DNA of 64,000 bases from Sulfurovum sp. UBA4779 (GCA_002403155.1 DHHF01000007.1:1-64000), one strand, 5' to 3'; positions 18,053-27,469 are shown, counted from the stretch's first letter. Notes: generated by a model from the sequence alone, not told the origin. Numbers and translations: made by a program.

Positions 18053-18080
18053 TATAATATCGACACTTAACCATAAGGAT
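18053..18080 (+). promoter_or_regulatory. gspF promoter -10 and ribosome binding site
   Basis: A perfect TATAAT at 18053-18058 follows an A-rich tract. An AAGGAT sits at 18075-18080, ten bases before the gspF ATG. The rest of the 199-base gap between mscS and gspF is AT-rich without other clear elements. Confidence 0.5.
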
Positions 18081-18089
18081 ATCGGCTCA

Positions 18090-19307
18090 ATGCTCTTTAA
18101 GTACAGAGGTTTTGACAAAACAGGCAAAAGGGTAAAAGGCACGGTTACTGCCGTTACTGCTGAAGAAGCCGCACAAAAACTCCGCAATCAAAATATCTAT
18201 TATGAGTCCTTGAACAGCACAAAAGATTTTTCCTTTGAGGTATTTTCAAAACGCCAAATGCAAGGAGAACAGCTGAGTATCTTTTCCAAAGAGCTCTCCT
18301 CCTACCTTAGTTCCGGCATGACCATACTGACCGCTATCAAATTGATGGAAAATCAGCACGAACAGGAAAAAAAGTATCTCTCTTTTTTGAACTCTATCAA
18401 AACAATGATAGAGGAAGGAAAATCTCTTTATCACGCACTGAATACCCAGACAGTCTATATGCTGCCGGAATTCTATCTGCAAAGCCTTAACGTTGCAGGG
18501 CAAAGCGGAAAAATGGTCGAGGTACTGATCAATATGGGAAACTTTTTTTCTGCGCAGAACAAAGTCAAAAAACAGGTTAAAGGTGCGATGGTTTATCCCT
18601 CCATTATCTTTACGGTAGCCATTGCAATGACGGCTTTTTTGATCTCGTTTGTCGTACCGAAAATTACCGCCATTTTTGAAGATACCGATCAAAAATTGCC
18701 GCCCATTACACAATTTGTACTCCATATCAGTGATTTTTTGACCGCACACTATCTTACGTTGATCGGAAGTATCATTTTTATTGCTGCACTCTATAAATTG
18801 GCCTATGCAAAAAATAAAAGTTTTCATAAACTGATCGATACATTGTGGCTTAAATCCCCGATAATCGGCACATTGATCCAAAATCATGAATTAGGAAGAT
18901 TTTCCTATATCCTTTCATTGATGCTAAGCTCGGGGGTAGCCTATGCGCAAGCAGTAAAACTTGCCACCGCCACTTTTGGAAACCTTGCCCTTAAGGATCT
19001 TTTTGAAAATGCAGCCGACAAAGTGATGGAAGGAAACAAGCTCTCAAACTCTCTTCACGCAACCAAGGGCGCCAAACCGAAAAGAAACTTTATGCAATCT
19101 TTGGCTCTGGGCGAAGAGTCAAGCGAAGTCGCCCATATTTTAAACAACATCTCCAGGCTTTATGCAGAAGAAAATGAAGATAGGCTCAAAATTCTGCTGG
19201 CGCTGCTTGAGCCTGTCATGATGCTTTTTATCGGCGTAGTAGTGGGAGTTATCGTCTCTGCAATGCTGCTTCCGATCTTTACGATGACCCAAGGGCTCTC
19301 ACGCTAA
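18090..19307 (+). CDS. gspF: type II secretion platform protein GspF
   Basis: A 405-residue polytopic protein of the GspF/PilC family. It begins LFKYRGFDKTGKRVKGTVTA and has two repeated T2SF domains, each with a FSKELSSYLSSGM-type or ILSLMLSSGVAYAQA-type helix. Three transmembrane segments end in MMLFIGVVVGVIVSAMLLPIF. It anchors the pseudopilus assembly platform. It has its own promoter and lies 2.5 kb from the last pseudopilin gene. Confidence 0.92.
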   Translation: MLFKYRGFDKTGKRVKGTVTAVTAEEAAQKLRNQNIYYESLNSTKDFSFEVFSKRQMQGEQLSIFSKELSSYLSSGMTILTAIKLMENQHEQEKKYLSFLNSIKTMIEEGKSLYHALNTQTVYMLPEFYLQSLNVAGQSGKMVEVLINMGNFFSAQNKVKKQVKGAMVYPSIIFTVAIAMTAFLISFVVPKITAIFEDTDQKLPPITQFVLHISDFLTAHYLTLIGSIIFIAALYKLAYAKNKSFHKLIDTLWLKSPIIGTLIQNHELGRFSYILSLMLSSGVAYAQAVKLATATFGNLALKDLFENAADKVMEGNKLSNSLHATKGAKPKRNFMQSLALGEESSEVAHILNNISRLYAEENEDRLKILLALLEPVMMLFIGVVVGVIVSAMLLPIFTMTQGLSR

Positions 19308-19337
19308 AATGTCATCAAAATCTATAAAAGGAAACAA

Positions 19338-20090
19338 ATGGGCGGAAAAAAATACATTGCCGTTGCGATGCTTGGCCTGACAAATCTCTCTGCAGGCATA
19401 GTACAAGGAGAAATCTTGGCGGGGACATACTATCATTCCCCTTCGGGAAATGCCTCTTATACGCTTCCGGGAGACATAGCAAATGCTGCCGTTGATTTGG
19501 AAAATACATTCGGCTGGAAAAAAGAGAATGATATACTGCTTCAAGCAGATTTTAAACATTCGTTACCTTTTTTGCCTAACCTGAAAATAGGGTATGCCAA
19601 TCTTTCGCATACCGGGAAAAACAATACTACAGATTTTTTTTGGGGCGGCATTGTTTCTTTTGACGGATTTGTCTCAAGCAGCCTGGATCTTGAATTGTAT
19701 GACATCACTCCCTACTATACAATTTTGGACGGCATGATAGAAGCGGACTTGGGGATCACCTTAAGAAACATAAACGGCAATATCACTGTAAGCACATTTG
19801 CTCAAAACGAGACCGCCGATGTTGAAAGTTTTGCCCCGATGCTTTATGGCAAAACAAAAGTCGATATTGCGGGAACTCCTCTCAGCATAGAGTGCGAAGC
19901 CAATTTCGTCAGCACGGAGGAAACGACGTTTTATGATTATGAGATAAGTGCCCGCTATACTTTTGGAGCAGGATTTGGCCTTGAAGGAGGATATAAAGCC
20001 TTTCATTTAGATAGCGAAGAACTCGCCGACGGCCTGAAAACAGATATAGATTTTAAAGGCCCCTACACAATGCTTACATGGAGTTTTTAA
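19338..20090 (+). CDS. TIGR04219-like outer-membrane beta-barrel protein
   Basis: A 250-residue exported protein. It has an N-terminal signal ending around LSAGIVQGE, then alternating amphipathic strands and a terminal Phe (TMLTWSF) typical of a barrel. Features such as DLENTFGWKKENDILLQAD and the DITPYYTILDG segment recall the TIGR04219 outer-membrane family common in marine proteobacteria. Function is unknown. It heads an operon with the RDD, MFS and mobA genes, the next start overlapping its stop. Confidence 0.7.
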   Translation: MGGKKYIAVAMLGLTNLSAGIVQGEILAGTYYHSPSGNASYTLPGDIANAAVDLENTFGWKKENDILLQADFKHSLPFLPNLKIGYANLSHTGKNNTTDFFWGGIVSFDGFVSSSLDLELYDITPYYTILDGMIEADLGITLRNINGNITVSTFAQNETADVESFAPMLYGKTKVDIAGTPLSIECEANFVSTEETTFYDYEISARYTFGAGFGLEGGYKAFHLDSEELADGLKTDIDFKGPYTMLTWSF

Positions 20091-20566
20091 TGGCAAAAAA
20101 TCGCTTTAGAAAAGTCAAACAGGGCGTCAAAATGCCTCACAATACAGATACTCCTCCGGTACGTGCCTATGCAAAAAGCACGGTAAAAATCAAAGCATTT
20201 CTCACGGACAGCTTTATACTTTTAATGCCCATTATGTATGTCGTTTTTTATTTGATTATGGACGGAAGAGAAGATTTTGCTGCACACAAGCTGGCAGGAT
20301 GGATTTATATCCTTGCACCTTTAATCATCATACAAACTCTCTTCATGATAAAAACCGGGCAAACACCCGGATACCGTGCATACGGGCTAAAGATCATCGA
20401 TGAGTCGACGGGAGAAAAGCCTGCTGCAGGCATGATATTGTTTAGAAATGTCTGTGCCGTGTTGTCTTTTTTTTCTTTGTTTGGCTGGATTATGATGTTT
20501 TTTAGAAAAGACTACAAAACCCTCCATGATCTTTTGAGCCATACTGCTGTTATTTATACCGAATGA
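20090..20566 (+). CDS. RDD-family membrane protein
   Basis: A 158-residue protein with an RDD-like domain: a charged N-terminus, then FLTDSFILLMPIMYVVFYLIMDG, a second segment, GYRAYGLKIIDESTGEKP, a third segment, and a DYKTLHDLLSHTAVI end typical of the family. The role of RDD proteins is poorly defined (transport or membrane association). The ATG at 20090 overlaps the preceding stop; an ATG four codons earlier is also in frame. Confidence 0.8.
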   Translation: MAKNRFRKVKQGVKMPHNTDTPPVRAYAKSTVKIKAFLTDSFILLMPIMYVVFYLIMDGREDFAAHKLAGWIYILAPLIIIQTLFMIKTGQTPGYRAYGLKIIDESTGEKPAAGMILFRNVCAVLSFFSLFGWIMMFFRKDYKTLHDLLSHTAVIYTE

Positions 20567-21678
20567 AACCGCGAACCTCGTTCTTCTCCCTGTTTTTGGG
20601 AGGATATTATTTTTTTTATTTTGCGTTAGTGGGCGTATATGTCATTTTTATGCCAAAAGTCTTGCTCTCTTTGCAATATGATGCTTTTGAGGTAGGCATT
20701 ATTTATGCGGCCGCACCTTTTATGCGCTTTTTGCTTCCTTTTGTGTTTCGCCGCTATCTTGCACTGACCCCCAGAGTCTATTTATTCTCCCTTTTATTTA
20801 CTTTTGCAGGGACACTGCTTTTTTTAGCCAGCATACAGAATTTTTGGATCTATCTTTGCGCCAATTTGATTTTTGGCGCCGCCATGGGGATCTCTCTTCC
20901 TTACGTAGAAACCATTGCCCTTGCCATATTGAGCAAACACCGTTACGGGAAAATACGCCTTTGGGGATCTTTAGGGTTTATGGGTATCGCTTTATGGCTG
21001 GGGCGTACACTGGATGTTCCCTTTAATGCACTTTATTATCTGGGGGGCACCGCATTGCTTACTTTTTTATTCGGTGCTCTCGTGGTGCGGTATGATACAA
21101 TCGCACATGCAAATCCCAAAGAAGATGCCAGCTTTTCTCTGTTAAAATATTGGGCTTTCTGGACTTCTGTTTTCTTAATGCAAGTAGGGTTTGGCGGATT
21201 TTATAACTTTTTTACTATCTACGAAACTGCCCATGGCGTCTCCCTTGAGATGACGAGTTGGATGTGGAGTTTTGGTGTCATCTGCGAAATTGTCATGCTC
21301 TATTTTCAAGGTCCCCTGCTTCAGCGGAATCTTCTGCACATTTTGCAGTTTGCCACGCTTGTCACGGCTCTAAGATGGCTGATGCTTTATCTTTTTGCAG
21401 ACTCTGTGATTTTGACATTTGCCTCACAATCTTTGCATGCAATAAGTTTTGCGCTCTATCATACTGCGGCGATCACTTATGTTTTTTCTCTCTATACGCA
21501 AAAAAAACTTGCGCAGCAGTTTTTTTTAGGTATCGCTTTTGGCCTGGGAGGCTCGGTAGGTGCCATTCTTGCAGGAAAGATATACGGCGAATATCTTTTT
21601 CTTATAGAATCTTTCATTACTTTTATGGCGTTTTTGGTATTATGGATACATCAAAAACGTAAAGTACACATTCAATGA
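20563..21678 (+). CDS. MFS transporter, HcaT-like
   Basis: A 371-residue transporter with about 12 transmembrane segments, beginning FFSLFLGGYYFFYFALVGVY and carrying a GKIRLWGSLGF segment after helix 4. This layout fits the MFS_1-like/nucleoside and phenylpropionate (HcaT) group. The substrate is unknown. It shares ATGA with the preceding stop and CAATGA with mobA downstream, so the four genes are translationally coupled. Confidence 0.8.
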   Translation: MKPRTSFFSLFLGGYYFFYFALVGVYVIFMPKVLLSLQYDAFEVGIIYAAAPFMRFLLPFVFRRYLALTPRVYLFSLLFTFAGTLLFLASIQNFWIYLCANLIFGAAMGISLPYVETIALAILSKHRYGKIRLWGSLGFMGIALWLGRTLDVPFNALYYLGGTALLTFLFGALVVRYDTIAHANPKEDASFSLLKYWAFWTSVFLMQVGFGGFYNFFTIYETAHGVSLEMTSWMWSFGVICEIVMLYFQGPLLQRNLLHILQFATLVTALRWLMLYLFADSVILTFASQSLHAISFALYHTAAITYVFSLYTQKKLAQQFFLGIAFGLGGSVGAILAGKIYGEYLFLIESFITFMAFLVLWIHQKRKVHIQ

Positions 21679-22247
21679 ACCAAAAAGAAAGTATTGCCGT
21701 GATCGTTGCCGGAGGCAAAAGCTCAAGAATGGGGAAAGACAAAGCACTGCTTCCGTTTGGCGGCTTTTCCTCCCTCAGCGAGTTTCAATATTCTAAACTC
21801 TCCGGGCTGTTTCAACATGTATATCTCTCAACCAAAGAGGAAAAATTTGGCTTTACGGCCAACCTCGTCTTTGACCGCATGGATGAATCTTCCCCGCTTG
21901 TGGGAATCGTTTCTATTTTTGAGACCCTCAAAGCAGATGAGATATTTTTATTGAGTGTAGATATGCCGCTTGTTGATGAAGCGGTTATCCGGACATTGCA
22001 AAAAAACAATACCCCGCAATCGGATGCCGTCATAGCAAAAAGTCCCGAAGGCATACAGCCGTTGTGCGGTTTGTATAAAAAATCCATCCTGCCTTTGGCC
22101 TATCGCCATCTTGCGGCCGGAGATCATCGCTTGCAAAACCTACTGAAAAAAGTACATACGCACTATGTTGCCTTTGATTCGAATATACCTTTTGCAAATC
22201 TGAATACACCCGAAGAGTATCAACGGGCTCTACTGGACTTTACTTGA
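21675..22247 (+). CDS. mobA: molybdenum cofactor guanylyltransferase MobA
   Basis: A 190-residue nucleotidyltransferase with the signature IAVIVAGGKSSRMGKDKALL at residues 6-25, FDRMDESSPLVGI, and the metal-binding LLSVDMPLVD. It transfers GMP from GTP to molybdopterin to make the guanine dinucleotide form used by DMSO-reductase-family enzymes, such as the Psr-like enzyme encoded at 49.6-52.1 kb. It overlaps the MFS gene by four bases and the convergent LysR gene by eight. Confidence 0.9.
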   Translation: MNQKESIAVIVAGGKSSRMGKDKALLPFGGFSSLSEFQYSKLSGLFQHVYLSTKEEKFGFTANLVFDRMDESSPLVGIVSIFETLKADEIFLLSVDMPLVDEAVIRTLQKNNTPQSDAVIAKSPEGIQPLCGLYKKSILPLAYRHLAAGDHRLQNLLKKVHTHYVAFDSNIPFANLNTPEEYQRALLDFT

Positions 22248-23160
22248 TATATTTGGATCTATTGTACTGCTCAGTATCAAGCATCTGAAGCATTAATTTT
22301 TTTGAGAAATAGACAAACTTGTCAAACAGTGTACTATGATATTTGTCTTTATGATATATCATCAAAAAATCTCTTTTGCAGTCAAAATTTTTCACATCGA
22401 CATGGTAGAATTTGCCTTCTTTAATCTCATTTTCTACAGAAATTTTAGAAATGCAGGTCAAACATTCGCGATTAACCAAGATGCTTTTTATAGATTCCGT
22501 ATGGCCCAATTCCAAAAAAATATTGAGCTTGTCTACTTTATCTTTGATATAGTTCAAAAAGACTTCCCGTGTCCCGGACCCCTCTTCTCTCAATATCCAT
22601 TTCTCTTTTGCCAGCTCATCTATATAGCAGCCTTTATTAAATTTCGGACTTGCGCTGACCACCCAAAGTTCGTCCACTCCGATTTTCTCCTTGATGACGT
22701 CAGGCTCAAAAACCAACCCCTCTACAAAACCGACATCTATCGCTCCCTCCTGAATCATTTGCGTAATCTCTTTTGTATTTCCCTCTTTGAGGGTAATCTT
22801 TACGTCCGGATACGAACTCATATAGCTGCAGATGATGGTCGGCATCAGATAATCGACAATGGTCGTACTCGCACCCACACGGATAATCCCTTTATTTTCT
22901 GAATTTTTAAATTCATATTCGATATCGCTAAGTTTTTTGTAAATTGGGTCAATCTCTTTATAAAAAGCCCGTCCTACTTCATTGAGTACAAGTTTCTTAT
23001 TGATACGGTCAAATACCGGTTTGCCCAAAATCGTCTCCAGCTCTTTGATGGACATCGATATCGCCGATTGGCTCAATTTCATTTCTTTGGCTACGTTGGT
23101 TAAGTGTCCCGAGGCCACCACATTGAGAAAAATTTCCATTTGCCTTAACGTTAATTTCAT
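22240..23160 (-). CDS. LysR-family regulator, divergent from yeiH
   Basis: A 306-residue LysR regulator with an N-terminal winged helix-turn-helix (LRQMEIFLNVVASGHLTNVAKEMKLSQSAISMSI) and a periplasmic-binding-protein-like effector domain. The ATG at 23160, preceded by AGAGAG, is preferred over a TTG six codons upstream. Its divergent placement against the YeiH gene matches the YeiE/YeiH-type arrangement, so it probably controls that exporter. The effector may be a sulfur oxyanion, but this is inference. Confidence 0.88.
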   Translation of the reverse strand: MKLTLRQMEIFLNVVASGHLTNVAKEMKLSQSAISMSIKELETILGKPVFDRINKKLVLNEVGRAFYKEIDPIYKKLSDIEYEFKNSENKGIIRVGASTTIVDYLMPTIICSYMSSYPDVKITLKEGNTKEITQMIQEGAIDVGFVEGLVFEPDVIKEKIGVDELWVVSASPKFNKGCYIDELAKEKWILREEGSGTREVFLNYIKDKVDKLNIFLELGHTESIKSILVNRECLTCISKISVENEIKEGKFYHVDVKNFDCKRDFLMIYHKDKYHSTLFDKFVYFSKKLMLQMLDTEQYNRSKYIK

Positions 23161-23245
23161 GCGCTCTCTTTTATTCAAATCTTTTTATGATTATATTATA
23201 TTAAATTGATTTTTTATTATATCAGAAATATAGTACAATTTCAAG

Positions 23246-23260
23246 ATTATTATCAATAAT
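23246..23260. promoter_or_regulatory. small palindrome in the lysR-yeiH gap
   Basis: ATTATT and AATAAT arms flank a 3-base centre within the 114-base divergent region. The position just upstream of the yeiH ribosome binding site (GAAGGA at 23264-23269) suits a LysR operator, but in such AT-rich DNA the match could be chance. Confidence 0.35.
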
Positions 23261-23274
23261 ATTGAAGGATTTTC

Positions 23275-24342
23275 ATGCCTTTTTCTTCCAAAAATCGTTC
23301 CGGCACTCTTAACGGCATTTTATTTGTAGGCATTTTTTCTGCTGCTGCAACCTACATTTCCGATATAAGCGCTATCAAAGTCTTGGGCCTTTCTCCTTTG
23401 GTTATCGGGATTGTGATGGGCATCTTTTATGCCAATACCCTGCACAATAAATTTCCCTCCGCATGGGAAAGCGGCATCACCTTCTCAGCAAAAAAAATTT
23501 TGCGGTTTGCTATCGTATTTTACGGGTTTAGGATTACCTTTCAAGAGATCGGCGCAGTTGGAGTGGAAGGATTTCTTGTATCGCTGATCATGCTTTCTAC
23601 CACTTTTATCCTGGGTACATGGCTGGGACATAATATTTTCGGGATGGACAAAGACACTTCGATGCTGAATGCCTCCGGCGCTTCTGTTTGCGGCGCAGCA
23701 GCCGTGCTTGCCACAGAACCGGTACTCAAATCAGAAGAGTATAAAGCAGCGATCGCCGTTTCGATGGTGGTGCTTTTTGGAACCATTTCCATGTTTCTTT
23801 ATCCGGTGCTTTATACCATGTTCATCGAAAATGCTTCAGGCTTTTTTCATATGGGGGCAAGAGAATTCGGTATCTATGCAGGCGGAACGATTCATGAGGT
23901 TGCACAGGTGGTTGCCGTACCCTTTTCTGTTCCGAGTGCCCCTCAGGAAATGGCAGACAATGCCATCATCGTCAAGATGACGCGGGTGATCATGATCGCA
24001 CCGATGCTGATCATCTTGGGAATCTATCTCAGCTACAGTGTAAAAAAACAGGGAGGAGAAGCAGGAGGCACCGTCAAATTGGTCATTCCGTGGTTTGCGG
24101 TCTATTTCATCGGTGTAGCTGGCTTTAACTCTCTTCACTTTATCCCTGAAAATATCGTCGCAATCATCAACGAGATTGATACGTTCCTGCTTACCATGGC
24201 AATGACGGCGCTGGGCATGGGAACGCGATTTGCGAAATTCAAAGGGCTCGGGCTTGCTCCGATCTACACCTCAGGCCTCATGTTTCTCTGGCTTGTAATC
24301 GGAGGATTTGTTGTCACAAAGGCAGTTTGCGCTGCATTTTAA
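23275..24342 (+). CDS. yeiH: YeiH-family putative sulfate/sulfite exporter
   Basis: A 355-residue protein with about ten transmembrane segments. YeiH-family motifs are present: GLSPLVIGIVMGIFYANT, FGMDKDTSMLNASGASVCGAAAV, YAGGTIHEVAQVVA and a final TMAMTALGMGT. Family members (PSE1/UPF0324) are proposed to export sulfate or related small anions. In a sulfur-metabolising cell this could move sulfite or sulfate out of the cytoplasm; that is inference. Confidence 0.85.
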   Translation: MPFSSKNRSGTLNGILFVGIFSAAATYISDISAIKVLGLSPLVIGIVMGIFYANTLHNKFPSAWESGITFSAKKILRFAIVFYGFRITFQEIGAVGVEGFLVSLIMLSTTFILGTWLGHNIFGMDKDTSMLNASGASVCGAAAVLATEPVLKSEEYKAAIAVSMVVLFGTISMFLYPVLYTMFIENASGFFHMGAREFGIYAGGTIHEVAQVVAVPFSVPSAPQEMADNAIIVKMTRVIMIAPMLIILGIYLSYSVKKQGGEAGGTVKLVIPWFAVYFIGVAGFNSLHFIPENIVAIINEIDTFLLTMAMTALGMGTRFAKFKGLGLAPIYTSGLMFLWLVIGGFVVTKAVCAAF

Positions 24343-24382
24343 TGATGACTTTTTTTCATGCTAAAATACTTTTTTGGCTGCA

Positions 24383-25993
24383 TCACTTCCTTTTGCGGTA
24401 GCTCAAAGCCTCCAACACATCACTTTTTTCGATCGTCTTATGGCCGGCAAGGTCAGCGATCGTACGTGCAGTTTTTTTGATGCCGGCGATACTCCGATGC
24501 GATAGAGCAAATTTCTCAATGGCCGATTCAAGTATCGTTGCCGCATCATCCGTAAGCCGGCAAAACTGTTCTATCTCTTCTTCGGTGAGCTTGCCGTTGA
24601 GCCGTTCTTGCCCTCTTTGTTTTTGCATTTTAAATGCTTCAAGCACCTGCTCATGCATCTGCGCGGAACTCACATCTCTTTGATCCCCGCTTTTGACCTC
24701 CTGCATCACCACAAAAAGATCTATACGGTCCAAAAAAGGATCCGAAAGCCTGTTTTGATAGCGTTTGATCTCCACTTCGCTGCAGCGGCATGCTTTGCTT
24801 TTGGAAAGCAAATTGCCGCACGGGCATGGATTCATAGCTGCAACAAACATAATATCGGCTTCATATGCTATCTTGGCATTGACCCTGGCGATATGCACCT
24901 TTTTGTCCTGCAAAGGCTCTCTTAGCGCCTCAAGCACATTTTTGGAAAAATGCGGAAGCTCGTCAAAAAAAAGTATCCCCTTGTGCGCAAGCGCCACTTC
25001 TCCTATCTTTGCCTGCAAAGAGCCTCCTCCGAAGACAGAAGCGGAAGTAGCAGTATGATGCGGAGCGCGCATAGGCCTTAAAGCTTTAAAATTCGGTATG
25101 ACTCCGTCTAAAAACTGATGCTTCGCGATGGCAAGCATCTCCTCTTCGTACAAAGGAGGCAAAATATCTTTGATACGCTTGGCGATCATACTTTTTCCGC
25201 AGCCGGGGCTTCCTTCCATTAAAAAATTATGCATGCCTGCCGCTGCAATGAGCGAGGCTCTTTTGGCCACGCTCTGTCCTTTGACATCCGCAAAATCGGC
25301 CTCGTATTTTTGTTCAAAATAACAAACCCTGTCATTGAATACAATTTGATTTGCCTCATAAGAAAATGCCTGCACATTTGCTTGATAGTTTTTGCTTTTT
25401 ATGATCGCTATGGCTTCATTCAGTGTTTCAACGGCAATAAATTCAACTCCCGATATGTGGCTCAGATAACCGATGGCTTCTTTGGGTACGATCGCTCTTT
25501 TGATAAGCCCTTGCTCTTTAAGCGACAATACCAGGGGAAACAGCATAGAACTTGATTTGATTTTCCCGTCAAGCCCCAATTCCCCAAAGACGAAAAGGCC
25601 CTCTTCGGAGATAGTATGTTTATGCAAAGCGATCAAAAGCGCCAAAGAAAGATCAAAATGGGTGCCGGATTTTTTCAAATCCGAAGGACTCAAATTTACC
25701 GTAATTTTAAGAGGAGGAAAAACGAAACCATTGGTCAGCAATGCCGATTTTACACGCTCCTTTGCTTCTTGAATGTCATTGCTTGCCAGCCCTACCACGG
25801 CAAAACCGGGCAATCCTTTGGTGAAAGTCGCCTCCACTTCGATCACTTTTGCATTCACGCCTTCAAGAGTAGCGCAGGTAAGCCAGTTAACAATGACAGA
25901 TTCCTTTTCTTTGTTTCTATGGTCCGGTGGGAAATTACCACTATCTGTTTTTGCATTCATACTGAAGTTTTGCATAAGATCAAAAAAAAACAT
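24383..25993 (-). CDS. comM: YifB/ComM-family Mg-chelatase-like AAA+ ATPase
   Basis: A protein of up to 536 residues. The N-terminal Lon-protease-like domain has GLPGFAVVGLASNDIQEAKERV. Walker A is EGSPGCGKSMIAKR, Walker B region GILFFDELPHF, and the family-specific AAMNPCPCGN and HRSIAGIKKTARTIADLAG are present. ComM drives branch migration during integration of transforming DNA. The normal family start would fall near WLTCATLEG (residue 37), but no ATG, GTG or TTG is in frame there. The true start is therefore probably one of three upstream ATGs (25993, 25975 or 25960). Confidence 0.88.
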   Translation of the reverse strand: MFFFDLMQNFSMNAKTDSGNFPPDHRNKEKESVIVNWLTCATLEGVNAKVIEVEATFTKGLPGFAVVGLASNDIQEAKERVKSALLTNGFVFPPLKITVNLSPSDLKKSGTHFDLSLALLIALHKHTISEEGLFVFGELGLDGKIKSSSMLFPLVLSLKEQGLIKRAIVPKEAIGYLSHISGVEFIAVETLNEAIAIIKSKNYQANVQAFSYEANQIVFNDRVCYFEQKYEADFADVKGQSVAKRASLIAAAGMHNFLMEGSPGCGKSMIAKRIKDILPPLYEEEMLAIAKHQFLDGVIPNFKALRPMRAPHHTATSASVFGGGSLQAKIGEVALAHKGILFFDELPHFSKNVLEALREPLQDKKVHIARVNAKIAYEADIMFVAAMNPCPCGNLLSKSKACRCSEVEIKRYQNRLSDPFLDRIDLFVVMQEVKSGDQRDVSSAQMHEQVLEAFKMQKQRGQERLNGKLTEEEIEQFCRLTDDAATILESAIEKFALSHRSIAGIKKTARTIADLAGHKTIEKSDVLEALSYRKRK

Positions 25994-26046
25994 AAAAATA
26001 TGTCAAATTGTAATATAATAGCTCTATTTATTTTGAAAGGATCTTC

Positions 26047-27402
26047 ATGGACTATATCGACAAGACAATGAAACGTGTAGAGGAAACAAACTGTAAAGAA
26101 AGCTCAAATTTCTTTCAGGCACTCAAAGAGGTTTTGGAATCTATCGAACCGCTGATCCAAAATCATCCCGAATACGAACGCTACAATATTATCGAACGTA
26201 TCATCTTCCCCAATAGAGAAATTCGCTTTAAAGTGGAGTGGCTGGATGACAAAAACAATATCCGTGTCAACAACGGCTACAGAATCCAGTTTAACAATGC
26301 ACTGGGGCCCTACAAGGGAGGCGTACGTTTTCATCCGACTGTCAATACGGATATTTTAAAATTCCTCGCTTTTGAGCAAATCTTTAAAAATGCTCTGACA
26401 GGACTTCACATCGGTGGTGCAAAAGGCGGAGCAGATTTTGATCCTAAAGGAAAAAGCGACAATGAAATTATGAAATTTTGTCAATCTTTCATGTCTGCAT
26501 TTTACAACAGCATCGGCTCGGATATTGATATATTGGGCGGAGATATCGGCGTGGGGGAACGGGAAGTGGGCTATCTGTTTGGGCAGTACAAACTGTTGAC
26601 CAATTCTTACGACAGTATCATTACCAGCAAACCTCTTGCTCTGGGGGGAAGTCTTGGCCGCACGGAAGCAACCGGATATGGACTCATCTATTTTACCGAA
26701 ACACTTTTGCAAGACCAAAACGAAACACTCAAAGGCAAGATTTGTGCCGTGAGCGGAAGCGGAAATGTTGCCGTTCATGCGATTGAAAAACTGTATGACA
26801 TGGGGGCCATCCCTGTTACCTGCTCGGATTCAAGAGGTGCAATACATGACAGCAACGGCATCGATCTTGTCCTGCTTAAAAAGATCAAATTTGAACGCCG
26901 GGCATCATTGGAGTATTATGCACTGGAGCGCAAAAGCGCCGTTTATGTAAAAAACGATGCTTTCACTAACGGCTCAAACTACGTGTGGCAGATCCCCTGT
27001 TTTGCCGCTTTTCCGTGCGCAACGCAAAATGAGCTTGACATCATCGGAGCGCAAGCGCTCATAAACAATAATGTAAAAATCATAGCAGAAGGCGCCAACA
27101 TGCCTACCCTGCCTGAAGCAATCGATCTTTTTATGGAAAACGGGATCATGTTTGCACCTGCCAAAGCGGCCAATGCGGGAGGGGTTGCTGTGAGCGTGCT
27201 TGAGATGGGACAAAATAACTCTCTTAATTATCTTTCTTTTGAAGAGGTCGACCAAAAGCTGCAAAGTATCATGTCCAATATCTACTATCACATGAAAAAA
27301 ACATCCGAAGAGTATGATTTGGGCACCAATCTTATCGCTGCGGCAAACATTTTAGGCTTCAAACGCGTTGCCAATGCTATGATCGCGCAAGGGGTTTTGT
27401 AG
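26047..27402 (+). CDS. gdhA: NADP-type glutamate dehydrogenase
   Basis: A 451-residue hexameric-type glutamate dehydrogenase. Motifs are the substrate-binding GPYKGGVRFHPTV, the catalytic-lysine segment LHIGGAKGGADFDPKG, GGDIGVGEREVGYLFGQYK and the Rossmann-fold AVSGSGNVAVHAIEKL. It makes glutamate from 2-oxoglutarate and ammonium. AAAGGA sits six bases before the ATG. It is divergent from comM with a 53-base gap containing a plausible TATAAT. Confidence 0.95.
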   Translation: MDYIDKTMKRVEETNCKESSNFFQALKEVLESIEPLIQNHPEYERYNIIERIIFPNREIRFKVEWLDDKNNIRVNNGYRIQFNNALGPYKGGVRFHPTVNTDILKFLAFEQIFKNALTGLHIGGAKGGADFDPKGKSDNEIMKFCQSFMSAFYNSIGSDIDILGGDIGVGEREVGYLFGQYKLLTNSYDSIITSKPLALGGSLGRTEATGYGLIYFTETLLQDQNETLKGKICAVSGSGNVAVHAIEKLYDMGAIPVTCSDSRGAIHDSNGIDLVLLKKIKFERRASLEYYALERKSAVYVKNDAFTNGSNYVWQIPCFAAFPCATQNELDIIGAQALINNNVKIIAEGANMPTLPEAIDLFMENGIMFAPAKAANAGGVAVSVLEMGQNNSLNYLSFEEVDQKLQSIMSNIYYHMKKTSEEYDLGTNLIAAANILGFKRVANAMIAQGVL

Positions 27403-27421
27403 CCTTTTGGGCCCCCTTGTC

Positions 27422-27450
27422 GCTTGCAAAGCCTTCTTCCCTTTGCAAGC
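27422..27450 (+). terminator. gdhA terminator hairpin
   Basis: A perfect 10-bp stem GCTTGCAAAG / CTTTGCAAGC with a 9-base loop starts 20 bases after gdhA. A second, imperfect GC-rich hairpin (AGCCC...GGGCT) follows directly and runs into the end of def, so the region may stop transcription from both sides. No long T-run is present. Confidence 0.5.
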
Positions 27451-27469
27451 CTAGCCCTGCATCTGATAT

